The notes under the pieces are model-generated. The model was not told the origin of the DNA, made no database searches, and saw only the letters and a list, made by a program, of their open reading frames with translations. A stretch of DNA of 64,000 nt from Candidatus Thiosymbion ectosymbiont of Catanema sp. Cochon2018 (GTDB lineage: Bacteria; Pseudomonadota; Gammaproteobacteria; Chromatiales; Chromatiaceae): contig WYCW01000004.1 in the NCBI GenBank assembly GCA_011392765.1, positions 884,205-948,204 of the forward strand, in the 5' to 3' direction. Of the stretch, positions 53,335 to 61,532 are shown piece by piece. The position numbers and the translations under genes are program-made. The first letter of the stretch is position 1. Every line of letters starts with the position of its first letter.

Positions 53335-53648
53335 CTCTTTCTGGATTCCGGACTGTTACTGTCCTCCACCTCCGGTGCGACCGTAGGGTGGGCTGTGCCC
53401 ACCGACCGGGCCTCCAGTCGCCGGCTGCCCCGTTCATTGATGCGGTTCACCGCCTACCTGCCCCGCCTGCCTGTCCCGTCCATGGAACGGCAGACAGGTC
53501 CCTGGGGCGGTACCTGCCTGCCGGCAGGCAGGGGCAGGCGCTCACCGCACCATAACAAAAAGACTACGAATCACACGAATCGATGCGAATATTCCCATGG
53601 GCACAAAGAACTCTATTCGCGCGGATTCGCGTGATTCGTAGTTTTCCT
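53335..53648 (+). repeat. partial family E repeat and a long hairpin before dnaB
   Basis: 53335-53450 matches the right half of the element at 2046-2337 in reverse (GGCTCTTTCTGGATTCCGGA at the left). Then a GCCTGCCGGCAGGCAGG palindrome lies at 53515. A hairpin with arm AACTACGAATCACACGAATC-like / inverse spans 53562-53648, 19 bp before the dnaB start. No gene in 53131-53667. Confidence 0.65.
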
Positions 53649-53667
53649 TAGCATCATTGAAGGGGCT

Positions 53668-56600
53668 ATGTGGGCCATGTCAGAACCGGACATCCCCCCC
53701 TTTCCCGAAGATAGCGTCCCTGGGGCCGAGTCGGCGCCGGCCGTTCCCGCCTATCCCGAGGAGGCCGCCTACGGGACCGAGAACCTGCGGGTTCCCCCCC
53801 ATTCCATCCAGGCGGAACAGTCCCTGCTTGGCGGCCTGATGCTCGATAACGAGACCTGGGACAAGATCGCGGACAAGGTAGCGGCGGGTGATTTCTACCG
53901 CCGTGAGCACCGCCTGATTTTCGAGGCGATCATACGACTGGTGGATGGCGACCAGCCCTTCGACGTCGTCACCCTGGCGGAGACCCTGGAGCGAACCGGA
54001 AATCTCGAGGATGCGGGCGGTCTCCCATACCTGGGTTCCATTGCCAAGGATACCCCGAGCGCAGCCAATGCGGTGGCCTATGCCAAGATCGTGCGCTTCA
54101 ACTCGGTGCTGCGGCAGCTCATTCACGCGGGCACGGAGATTGCCGATCTGGCCTACAATCCGGGGGATCGACCGGACAATGAGATCCTCGACGAGGCGGA
54201 GCGGCGGGTATTCGAGATCGCCGAGCAATTGGCGCGCGGTGGCGGTTTTAAGGAAATCAAATCGCTCCTGGTCACGGCCATCGATCGTATCGATCGGCTC
54301 TACAACAGCGATCAGCAGATTACCGGGCTAGCGACGGGGTTCCCGGATTTCGATGAGAAGACCTCGGGGCTCCAGAACTCGGACCTGATTATCGTCGCGG
54401 GCCGGCCTTCGATGGGGAAGTGTGTTCAGGCCGACACCGAAATCCTGCTGGAAGACGGCAGCCTGGAGACGATAGAAACCATCTGCCGCCGCAAGCGCGC
54501 ACGTCTCCTGTCGTTGGATCGGCACTGGAAGCTCGGACTGACTTCCCCTGTGGCCTATGTCGACGATGGAAAAAAACCGGTCTTTCGCATAACGACGCGC
54601 TTGGGGCGATCCATCGAGACCACCGCTACTCACCCCTATTGCACACCTTCCGGATGGCGGCCACTGGCGGAGTTGGCGGTCGGGCAACCCATTGCAGTCC
54701 CGCGGAGATTGCCCGTATTCGGCACCGAGAGCATGGAGGAATGCCGGATAAAGCTGTTGGCGTACCTGCTGGGTGACGGCGCCTTGACCCGATCCGCACC
54801 GAGGTTCACCAATCGGAACCCACGCATTCAGGCAGATTTTACCGCTGCCGTCGAGTCTTTTGGTGGGGTACGCGCTACCTTGCGAGAAAGACATGACCGG
54901 ACGCCGGATATCCTCATCGCGGCAGACGGGTCCCGGATCCAGGAAAACCGTCGCCGGTTTGCGGCCCGCCTGCGCAGAACGCTCGACGCATCACCCTACT
55001 CCGATCGCCGATTCGCTTACGCCATCGGCGCGTCCGCGGCGAGTGTCTGCAACTGGACTAGTACTTCGTTTCTTCATATTTTGCATATATCCCGTAGGGT
55101 GGGCTGTGCCCACCATCTGGGCTGTGCCCACCATCTGGGCTGTGCCCACCATCTAGGCACAGTATCGGTGGGCGTAGCCCACCCTACGGATTTGAGCATG
55201 AAAAATAAGGTGAAACGGGGTACTAGGGGCAACACGATTCCGGGAGAAACCCTGTATCGTAAGATCTGTGCCTTTTTCGACACTGAGGATGGTACTTGGC
55301 TGCCCGCGGGGCGCGACAGTGCAGCCAAGAACACACCGAACCCCCTCACCCGTTGGCTCGGCGAACTGGGCGTCTGGGGCAGAGATGCGCACACCAAGTC
55401 CATCCCGGATTGTGTGTTCCGTCTGCCCCGGACCCGGCTCGCACTCTTCATCAATCGTCTCTTTGCCACCGACGGTTGGGCGAGCCTGCTCGCAAACGGT
55501 CAAGCGCAGCTGGGCTATGCGTCGGTCAGCGAACGCCTGATACATCAGCTACAACACCTCCTGTTGCGGTTCGGAATCATCGCCAAGCTGCGTAACCGGA
55601 CAGTTACGAACGGCGGAAAAGAGTTCATCGCATTCCAACTCGATATTACGGATGCCGAATCCATCCGAGCCTTCGTATCGGAGATCGGAATCTTCGGTAA
55701 GGAAGATGCGCTATCTCGGGTAACGGACGCAATCACCAAAAAACGCTATCAGACGAACTGCGATCTGATTCCCCTCGAATTCTGGGACCAAATCGCCGGT
55801 ACTAAAGGAGATGAGCCCTGGAGCCGCCTCGCAAAACGCGCAGGTTTGGCTGGTACGAGCAATATCCATGTGGGCCGACGTTCACTCAGCCGGTCGCGGC
55901 TCGGGCGTCCGGCGATGGCCTTGGGGGATCGAGACCTGGCAGATCCGGCGACCAGCGATGTCTATTGGGACGAAATCAGGGCCATCCGGTATGTGGGACA
56001 TAAACAGGTCTATGACCTCACGATCCCCGACACGCATAACTTCGTTGCCAATGACATCTGCGTACACAACACCGCCTTTGCGATGAACATCGCGGAGAAC
56101 GTGTCGGTAGAGACGCAGCGCCCGGTGGCCGTATTCAGCATGGAGATGCCGGGGGAGGCCTTGGCCATGCGCATGATGTCGTCGCTGGGTCGGATCGATC
56201 AGCACCGGGTACGCACGGGCAAGCTGGAAGAAGACGAATGGCCGCGCCTGACCTCGTCCGTGAACATCCTGTCCAAGACCAAGCTATTCATCGACGATAC
56301 ACCGGCCCTGTCGCCGACCGAGGTGCGCGCCCGCGCGCGCCGCTTGAAACGCGAGCACGACGACCTGGCGATGATCGTCATCGACTACCTGCAACTGATG
56401 CAGGCCCCCGAGGCACGCGAGAATCGGGTGGCGGAGATCTCGGCTATTTCACGGTCCTTAAAAGCACTGGCCAAGGAACTCGACATTCCCGTCGTCGCCC
56501 TGTCCCAGCTCAACCGCAGCCTGGAGCAGCGACCCAACAAGCGGCCCATCATGTCGGATCTGAGGGAATCGGGCGCCATCGAGCAGGACGCAGACCTGAT

Positions 56601-56778
56601 CGCGTTCATCTACCGGGATGAGGTCTATAACGAAGACAGCCCCGACAAGGGCATCGCCGAAATCATCATCGCCAAGCAGCGCAACGGCCCCATCGGGACC
56701 ATCCGGCTCACCTTCCTCGGCAAATACACCAAGTTCGAGAACTACATCGCCGATGTCTATCAGGAACAGGGTTATTGA
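53668..56778 (+). CDS. dnaB: replicative DNA helicase DnaB with an inserted intein
   Basis: 1036 codons: extein 1-251, intein 252-801, extein 802-1036; the spliced helicase would be 486 residues. It starts MWAMSEPDIPP, or MSEPDIPP at 53677. N-domain with HSIQAEQSLLGGLMLDNETW. The RecA-like core has its Walker A split: GRPSMGK, intein, TAFAMN. The rest follows as FSMEMPGEALAMR, IVIDYLQLMQ (Walker B) and LSQLNRSLEQR. It is the hexameric fork helicase. A functional cell needs efficient splicing because the P-loop is interrupted. Last gene of the rpsF operon order. Confidence 0.96.
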   Translation: MWAMSEPDIPPFPEDSVPGAESAPAVPAYPEEAAYGTENLRVPPHSIQAEQSLLGGLMLDNETWDKIADKVAAGDFYRREHRLIFEAIIRLVDGDQPFDVVTLAETLERTGNLEDAGGLPYLGSIAKDTPSAANAVAYAKIVRFNSVLRQLIHAGTEIADLAYNPGDRPDNEILDEAERRVFEIAEQLARGGGFKEIKSLLVTAIDRIDRLYNSDQQITGLATGFPDFDEKTSGLQNSDLIIVAGRPSMGKCVQADTEILLEDGSLETIETICRRKRARLLSLDRHWKLGLTSPVAYVDDGKKPVFRITTRLGRSIETTATHPYCTPSGWRPLAELAVGQPIAVPRRLPVFGTESMEECRIKLLAYLLGDGALTRSAPRFTNRNPRIQADFTAAVESFGGVRATLRERHDRTPDILIAADGSRIQENRRRFAARLRRTLDASPYSDRRFAYAIGASAASVCNWTSTSFLHILHISRRVGCAHHLGCAHHLGCAHHLGTVSVGVAHPTDLSMKNKVKRGTRGNTIPGETLYRKICAFFDTEDGTWLPAGRDSAAKNTPNPLTRWLGELGVWGRDAHTKSIPDCVFRLPRTRLALFINRLFATDGWASLLANGQAQLGYASVSERLIHQLQHLLLRFGIIAKLRNRTVTNGGKEFIAFQLDITDAESIRAFVSEIGIFGKEDALSRVTDAITKKRYQTNCDLIPLEFWDQIAGTKGDEPWSRLAKRAGLAGTSNIHVGRRSLSRSRLGRPAMALGDRDLADPATSDVYWDEIRAIRYVGHKQVYDLTIPDTHNFVANDICVHNTAFAMNIAENVSVETQRPVAVFSMEMPGEALAMRMMSSLGRIDQHRVRTGKLEEDEWPRLTSSVNILSKTKLFIDDTPALSPTEVRARARRLKREHDDLAMIVIDYLQLMQAPEARENRVAEISAISRSLKALAKELDIPVVALSQLNRSLEQRPNKRPIMSDLRESGAIEQDADLIAFIYRDEVYNEDSPDKGIAEIIIAKQRNGPIGTIRLTFLGKYTKFENYIADVYQEQGY
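54421..56070 (+). other. DnaB intein with LAGLIDADG homing endonuclease domain
   Basis: 550 residues, beginning with Cys (CVQADTEILLEDGSL) and ending VHN before Thr+1. Splicing blocks: A (C252), B (TATHPYCTPSGW, TxxH), F/G (VYDLTIPDTHNFVANDICVHN). Two dodecapeptide-like endonuclease motifs: LLAYLLGDGALT and LFINRLFATDGW, both with acidic Asp. Insertion at the Walker A Lys-Thr junction is a known DnaB intein site. A 165-bp repeat insertion lies between the two endonuclease motifs. Confidence 0.92.
55058..55226 (+). mobile_element. in-frame double CTAG-bounded insertion (family D) within the intein
   Basis: CTAGTAC (55058) to GTACTAG (55226), with a middle CTAG at 55153. Left CTAG to right CTAG is 165 bp, 55 codons, without a stop. 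The first unit holds three copies of an 18-bp tandem (55100-55153) giving CAHHLG repeats. Related units at 13091-13156 and 13475-13545 are noncoding. Removal would leave NWTRGNT and a 495-residue intein. Confidence 0.85.
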
Positions 56779-56938
56779 TCCGAGTGCGGATACCCTCGGC
56801 TACCGATGACATTGAGAGGCGGTCTAAAAAATCAAGGTGCCTTGGTCTTGACTGCTTGCCGAAGAATTCAGCCGCGAATGAACGCAAATGGAGATCACTT
56901 CTTAAATTTGCGTCTATGTGGTATATAAAGCGTTTTGG

Positions 56939-56980
56939 CGTACTTAAACACGGCGACTCGCCGTCTACTACCTGTTAGGC
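56939..56980 (+). other. integron core-type site, inverted copy of 652-693
   Basis: CGTACTTAAACACGGCGACT ... CTACTACCTGTTAGGC, 39 of 42 bases as at 652-693 in reverse, ending in a GTTAGGC core. It precedes the rightward gene group at 57160. Together with an attC-like site at 60097-60146 it may bracket a large cassette. The remaining 56779-57159 shows no gene. Confidence 0.5.
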
Positions 56981-57159
56981 CTGCTAGTGGATGCACGTTT
57001 GTGAATGAGCATTGAGGGAAGGCTTGTGAAGAATTCTATCGACAGAGCACTTACTTCGCTTGTGGTGGTTCCGCCAGAATATTTTAGGTTTAAGACAGTT
57101 GACAACAACAGCGTATGCGCACGACCGTATACTCTGCAACAGCTTCGTGGAGGTAGACT

Positions 57160-58236
57160 ATGAATAGATTAATGGATTATCCGAGGGTTGTGCTCGCAGC
57201 TTGGCAGCGCGCTTTTGTATATTTCATTTCGCTGACATGGCTGCGGGGCATCATCGAGCTGATACGGCATCTGGTTGAAATCTACAGGCGCTTTGAAAGG
57301 CTGAAGGAACGCCGGAGAGGCCGAGAACCGGGGTGTCCACCAAAATGCGGCCGGGTGCCAGCGGACGTATACCGGCGCGCCGACCCGATGATCTATTCGC
57401 AACGCCATTTGATGGAGCAGGGCCTTGCTGTCACCTGGAACAATCCGGACATACAGCTTTTCGAGAACGGCCAGCCGGTCAGTTCGTCGCAGCTCAAGCC
57501 CAACACCGATTACGAGGTCCGTGCAACCATCTGGAACAACTCAACGCGAGCCCCCGCGGTGGGAGTGGGGATTGAATTCTACTACCACGATTTTGGTATC
57601 GGCCCGGTGCCGATCGCTATTGGCAGCGATACGGTAACGCTGCCTGTCAAGGGCGCGCCGGGCCATCCGGCTATGGCGACGACGGTCTGGCGCACGCCCG
57701 ATGCGCCCGGGCATTACTGTCTGAAGGTGCAGCTGCACTGGGCCGACGATGTGAATCCCAAGAACAACCTTGGGCAGGAGAACACCAATGTGAGTGCTGC
57801 GCAATCACCGGCGAAGTTTACCTTCCCGGTGCGCAACGAAGATGTAGTGCGTCGGCTCCTGCGTCTGATTGCCGATGCCTACGAGATCCCACGACCGATC
57901 GACTGCAAGGACCGGCCCACGCAAGCCCACAGCAACAAGCAACACCCGCAATTTGCCAAGCTCCCTACGTTCCGACTGGCCACCGAGGAAGAGGCCGACT
58001 GGGCATTTGCGCGCGCGCGCCACGGACCGGCGGCACATCCGGTTCCGGTGGGTTGGACGGTCGCGATCGAACCCGACACGCTTGATCTGGATGCTGGCGA
58101 GACCCGCGAAGTCAAAATCTCGGTCACTCCGCCGGAAGGCTGGGAAGGCTGTCAGGCGATAAACGTGAATGCGTTGAAGGGCGACGATCCGGTTGGCGGG
58201 GTAACCCTTTATATAACTAGAACCGGAGGATCTTGA
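57160..58236 (+). CDS. unknown protein with an N-terminal membrane anchor and Ig-like (CARDB-type) domain
   Basis: 358 residues, not recognised as a named family. A hydrophobic stretch (AFVYFISLTWLRGIIELI, about 18-36) and a basic region (RRFERLKERRRGREPG) are followed by a beta-rich part. NPDIQLFENGQPVSS, LKPNTDYEVRATIWNNSTRA and HYCLKVQLHWADDVNPKNN read like a CARDB adhesion-type Ig fold. A second beta domain ends it (GWTVAIEPDTLDLDAGE ... VTPPEGWEG). One base separates it from the next gene, so they are an operon. Possibly an assembly or binding module; function unknown. Confidence 0.7.
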   Translation: MNRLMDYPRVVLAAWQRAFVYFISLTWLRGIIELIRHLVEIYRRFERLKERRRGREPGCPPKCGRVPADVYRRADPMIYSQRHLMEQGLAVTWNNPDIQLFENGQPVSSSQLKPNTDYEVRATIWNNSTRAPAVGVGIEFYYHDFGIGPVPIAIGSDTVTLPVKGAPGHPAMATTVWRTPDAPGHYCLKVQLHWADDVNPKNNLGQENTNVSAAQSPAKFTFPVRNEDVVRRLLRLIADAYEIPRPIDCKDRPTQAHSNKQHPQFAKLPTFRLATEEEADWAFARARHGPAAHPVPVGWTVAIEPDTLDLDAGETREVKISVTPPEGWEGCQAINVNALKGDDPVGGVTLYITRTGGS

Positions 58237-58237
58237 G

Positions 58238-59284
58238 ATGGCCGACTGTCAGAAGCACTTTTTTTGCGTCCCTGCAAGTGACTACAAACCGGTCAAGGCC
58301 GCGACACTCGCGCTGGCCAGCCTGATCTTCATGGTCGCGTCCGGTGCTGTAGGCTTCACGCTGGGCGGGATCGTGGGAGGGGCGCTGTGGATCGCGGCGG
58401 TGTTCGATCTGTGCCACTACTTACATGGAGGCAAGCTGATCTGCCACAAGAAGAAGGTCTGCGCCATCGGGAGCGTGGCCAAGGAGCATCCCGTAGGCAG
58501 CGACAAATCTGGTCTGGAGAAGATGGACGACGATTTTACTTTCGACCTGATCATCTCGCCGCACGCGGCGGTGGAGACCAAATCGGACATGATCTCGACC
58601 GATCCCAACCAAGGTAAGTTGATTGAGGACCGGCCCGGGCCGCTGGGGATCGGGCTGGAATATGATGGGGTGAGCGTGACATTTCCCGGGATCAATGACG
58701 AGAACTATGTCGAAACTGAGGTGTTGCATTGCGAGATCAAGGGCTGCCGGGTACATGACGTGTGCATCGTGCTCAAAGTGATGTCGTTTCCCACCGCGGC
58801 GGCGGCGGTCTGGTGCTCGATCCCAATAATCGGCTGGATAAGCTGCTCAGTCGCTCTTCTGGTCGCGGCCATCATCACGCTTGTCGTGGGTGGCATCGTC
58901 TGGGCTGCGACCCACAACGGCGCGCTGTCGGATGTGATGGACCCGAATGCTGGCGATCTTGTGCCTGCCGATAACAAAGGACAGGGTGGTGACATTGTTC
59001 TGGTGCGCGGGGATTGGGTCTATGACGCCGGCCATGCGGGGTGGAATGAGATTCAGCCGGTCCGTTACGCGCAGAAACTGACGATTCCGGACAAGTTCCA
59101 CGGCGCCGCTAAGGCGAGTGCAGCGCTGGTGGCCGACTTCAAGAGAGAGGTGCTCGATCCCTGGTGTTACGAGTCCGGCAAGACCGAGGATCCGTTGGTC
59201 ATTGAGAACCAAAAAAGGCCGGAAAACCGGTGGCACATCCATCCGTCGATCGATGGGTGCAGAGAGCAACCCGTAATCAAGTAA
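58238..59284 (+). CDS. unknown membrane protein, partner of the CARDB-like gene
   Basis: 348 residues, no named family recognised. Two hydrophobic hairpins: residues about 22-55 (ALASLIFMVASGAVGFTLGG) and about 185-225 (SIPIIGWISCSVALLVAAII). Between them is a soluble part with many Cys and His (LCHYLHGGKLICHKKKVC, HCEIKGCRVHDVC). The C-terminal part contains DKGQGGDIVLVRGDWVYD-like sequence around residue 250-265. The Cys/His pattern could bind metal. Start is one base after the previous stop; TauE-like gene follows after 6 bp. Function unknown. Confidence 0.68.
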   Translation: MADCQKHFFCVPASDYKPVKAATLALASLIFMVASGAVGFTLGGIVGGALWIAAVFDLCHYLHGGKLICHKKKVCAIGSVAKEHPVGSDKSGLEKMDDDFTFDLIISPHAAVETKSDMISTDPNQGKLIEDRPGPLGIGLEYDGVSVTFPGINDENYVETEVLHCEIKGCRVHDVCIVLKVMSFPTAAAAVWCSIPIIGWISCSVALLVAAIITLVVGGIVWAATHNGALSDVMDPNAGDLVPADNKGQGGDIVLVRGDWVYDAGHAGWNEIQPVRYAQKLTIPDKFHGAAKASAALVADFKREVLDPWCYESGKTEDPLVIENQKRPENRWHIHPSIDGCREQPVIK

Positions 59285-59290
59285 TCAGGC

Positions 59291-60016
59291 ATGGAGTCGC
59301 TGGCGCTTCTGGAAGTGGTGGTCGTAGCGGTGGCGGCGGGGATGTCCTTTGTCGTCTCTGCCTCGGTGGGGCTCGGTGGCTCACTGTTGCTGGTTCCGGT
59401 TTTGGTCCTCATCCTGGGACCCAAAGAGGGGGTTGGCCTGGCTGCCCTGCTGCTGGGCAGCAACAACGTGTTCAAGGTAATCGCATATCGGCGGACGATT
59501 CCCTTTCGCGCAGCGGCGATGATCATCCTGCTGATTGCGGCAGGGGCGGCGCTGGGCGCGACCGCGATGGTTCACTCTCCGCCCGAGATCGTGGCTTCCG
59601 GGGTATTTGTTGCCTTTCTCGGAACGTTCGTGATGGAGCGGACGAGGTTCGATCTCGGCCGCACCATGTTCGCGCCGGTTCTTGCCTTCGCCTCGGGCGC
59701 GACCTCGGGCTTTTCTGGCACCTCCGGTCCGCTCAAGGGCGCTGCGATTCGCAATCTCGATGTCGACCGCGCGCATTTCGCTGGGGCGGCTTCGGTGGCC
59801 TCGTTGGTGGGCGATCTAACGAAAACGACGGTGTTTGCCCATGCGCAGCTTCTAGACGGTTGGGCGCTGACGATTCTAGTGATAGTGCTGCCATTGATGC
59901 TCCTGGGCACCTTGTCCGGGTTTCGCCTGAATCGACAACTGGGCGAGCGTGCATTCACCGTGTTTTTCTGGATTGTCATGGTTGGCTACGGCATGCGGCT
60001 TCTGACCAGCGTTTGA
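59291..60016 (+). CDS. TauE/SafE family membrane permease
   Basis: 241 residues, about eight membrane segments. TauE/SafE features: GMSFVVSASVGLGGSLLLVP at the start, GLAALLLGSNNVFKVIAYR, and the repeated half SGATSGFSGTSGPLKGAAIR. The family exports or imports sulfite, sulfoacetate and other small organosulfur anions. It is the third gene of the 57160 operon, 6 bp after the second. The substrate cannot be read from the sequence. An attC-like site follows 80 bp downstream. Confidence 0.85.
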   Translation: MESLALLEVVVVAVAAGMSFVVSASVGLGGSLLLVPVLVLILGPKEGVGLAALLLGSNNVFKVIAYRRTIPFRAAAMIILLIAAGAALGATAMVHSPPEIVASGVFVAFLGTFVMERTRFDLGRTMFAPVLAFASGATSGFSGTSGPLKGAAIRNLDVDRAHFAGAASVASLVGDLTKTTVFAHAQLLDGWALTILVIVLPLMLLGTLSGFRLNRQLGERAFTVFFWIVMVGYGMRLLTSV

Positions 60017-60096
60017 CTTACGCATTCGAGCCTACAATTGAAATCGCGGGAAATAAGGGACAGACCACGTTTATAATCGGAATCAATGCAACTTTC

Positions 60097-60146
60097 GACT
60101 AACATGTCAAATCAACCCGACGAGCGGATTATTTGCGACGTTAGCC
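60097..60146 (+). other. short attC-like site
   Basis: GACTAAC (60097-60103) and GTTAGCC (60140-60146) with imperfectly inverted CTAACATGTCAAAT / ATTTGCGACGTTAG arms. Each core has one deviation from consensus. It could close a cassette ending with the TauE/SafE gene. Confidence 0.45.
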
Positions 60147-60352
60147 CTCTATAAAAGGCCCCACAATAAGTCAAATTAAGCAAGCAACAGAAAGTCACCG
60201 TAAACAGTGCAGAAGACATCTATCCGATCATGCGCCAAATTCTCCGGAGAGAGAATCAACCACTATGGACTGAAAGTCCATAGTATGGAGTGCGACTGAA
60301 AGTCGCTATTTCGGCTAAAGCCGACTGAATGTCAGCCCAAAATGACTCAAGG

Positions 60353-60523
60353 TTACCCTATCTCGATGATTTCGATCCCTTTAGCATCACAGATTTGTTG
60401 AATTAACGTCCGCACTCGCTTCCCAACATCCTTTGTCAATACCTTATATCTGTACTTGGTGATCCAGACAAGGTGAACCCTTAAGTCATGTACCGTATGC
60501 GATGATCTTCTGTAAGACCTCAT
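60353..60523 (-). pseudogene. tnpA: IS200/IS605 TnpA (Y1 transposase) N-terminal remnant
   Basis: 56 residues, MRSYRRSSHTVHDLRVHLVW then ITKYRYKVLTKDVGKRVRTL: the N-terminus of IS200-type HUH transposases, ending after IEIIEIG, well before the catalytic HUH and Tyr. Flanking hairpins (GGACTGAAAGTCCATAG-like and GTCTTGCACTAAAGTGCATAG) look like IS200 ends. The region 60240-60560 is thus an IS200 relic between attC sites. Confidence 0.8.
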
Positions 60524-60657
60524 GAATGAGAGTAGACTAAAAGTCTTGCACTAAAGTGCATAGTTTTTACTAACGTATTGGGACAATAAAATTGGGCATT
60601 GGCCTTCTGGCAGCTTGCCTCATCGACTAGTGCCTGATAGAGGAGGGTATCATAAAT

Positions 60658-61188
60658 ATGCACCTTAAAAGCGTTTTCTTCGTATGCGCCCTAGTGGCTC
60701 TACCCTTGGGATGTGTTTTTTCGTCTGACGATAATTGTGCTCGTTTTGAACATTTGGATAAACAATGCGAAGAAGCCAAGCACGGAACATTGAGTCTTCA
60801 TATAGGAAACTACAGCGATCCTTTGACGAACTCTTACTTGTTCGGTTGTGCGGCTTCAGTAGTCATACCCGATGTAAGCATGATTAGCGGGGAAAGTAAG
60901 AGCAAGAAAGAAAGGCTAGCAGAAAAAGTGGAAAAGGCTAAAGTTGCTGACTTTTTGTTATCAAGGGGTATAGATCCAAATTATAAGAATGAATATGGAG
61001 ATAATTTGTTGATGTTAGTTGTTTCTTCCTTTTTGCCTGATGAGTGGAAGGAGGATACTGTTAGAGTGTTAATAAAGAAGGGAGTAAATATTCGTGAGAA
61101 AAATTCCAATGGGGATACAGTTATGGATTCAGCAGAGCACCGGGGAGCTCCCGGAGTGATTAAGATATTGTCAGAGTATAAAAATTAA
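60658..61188 (+). CDS. ankyrin-repeat-like lipoprotein, integron cassette gene
   Basis: 176 residues, with ribosome site GAGGAGGG. Signal peptide with lipobox-like LPLGC (residues 15-19). The C-terminal half has two ankyrin-like units (ADFLLSRGIDPNYKNEYGDN and VRVLIKKGVNIREKNSNGDT) plus a third partial (MDSAEHRGAPGVIKILSEYK). Probably a periplasmic or outer-membrane protein-binding lipoprotein. It is directly followed by an attC (61190), so it is the gene of a cassette. AT-rich. Confidence 0.72.
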   Translation: MHLKSVFFVCALVALPLGCVFSSDDNCARFEHLDKQCEEAKHGTLSLHIGNYSDPLTNSYLFGCAASVVIPDVSMISGESKSKKERLAEKVEKAKVADFLLSRGIDPNYKNEYGDNLLMLVVSSFLPDEWKEDTVRVLIKKGVNIREKNSNGDTVMDSAEHRGAPGVIKILSEYKN

Positions 61189-61189
61189 G

Positions 61190-61264
61190 GCATAACACTA
61201 CGCTCAACCCGACCGACCAAAAGCGCTGCCGCGCTTTGGTCGGCGGGTTAGCTTGGCGTTATGC
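61190..61264 (+). other. integron attC site
   Basis: GCATAAC at the left and GTTATGC at the right, exact inverse cores. The inner boxes CAACCCGACCGACCAAA and TTTGGTCGGCGGGTTAGC are inverted. 75 bp, a textbook attC. Confidence 0.9.
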
Positions 61265-61328
61265 GATACAAAATTTCCGGGTAACCAGATAAAATAATGC
61301 ATGTTTTCAGATGGCGAGGTGTATTGGC

Positions 61329-61532
61329 ATGGGCTTGGAAAAGGAAAGAAATAATGAAAAAAAGACTGCGCTTTCGTTAGAAGAAAAAAAGAAGATTTTC
61401 GATGGGTCTAAATATGAAAGTTTTGTGAAAAGCTCCAGATTGGAAGGAGTAAAAATTATTCCTGTAAATAATACCCTTGATGAGATAGTAAAGAAATATG
61501 AAATAATTGGGGCTAACGTGGATGGAAGGTAA
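61329..61532 (+). CDS. YhfG-like antitoxin of the Fic protein
   Basis: 67 residues from MGLEKERNNEKKTALSLEEK. The segment KYESFVKSSRLEGVKIIPV matches the short SSRLEG motif of YhfG/FicA-type antitoxins, which block the Fic ATP site. It overlaps the fic start by 11 bp, so they are coupled. Same cassette as fic. Confidence 0.7.
   Translation: MGLEKERNNEKKTALSLEEKKKIFDGSKYESFVKSSRLEGVKIIPVNNTLDEIVKKYEIIGANVDGR

Noticed and set aside
55100-55153. 18-bp tandem in the intein as a functional His-rich metal-binding domain
   Set aside because: The same palindrome occurs in noncoding repeats, so the CAHHLG reading is a by-product of insertion rather than a selected motif.
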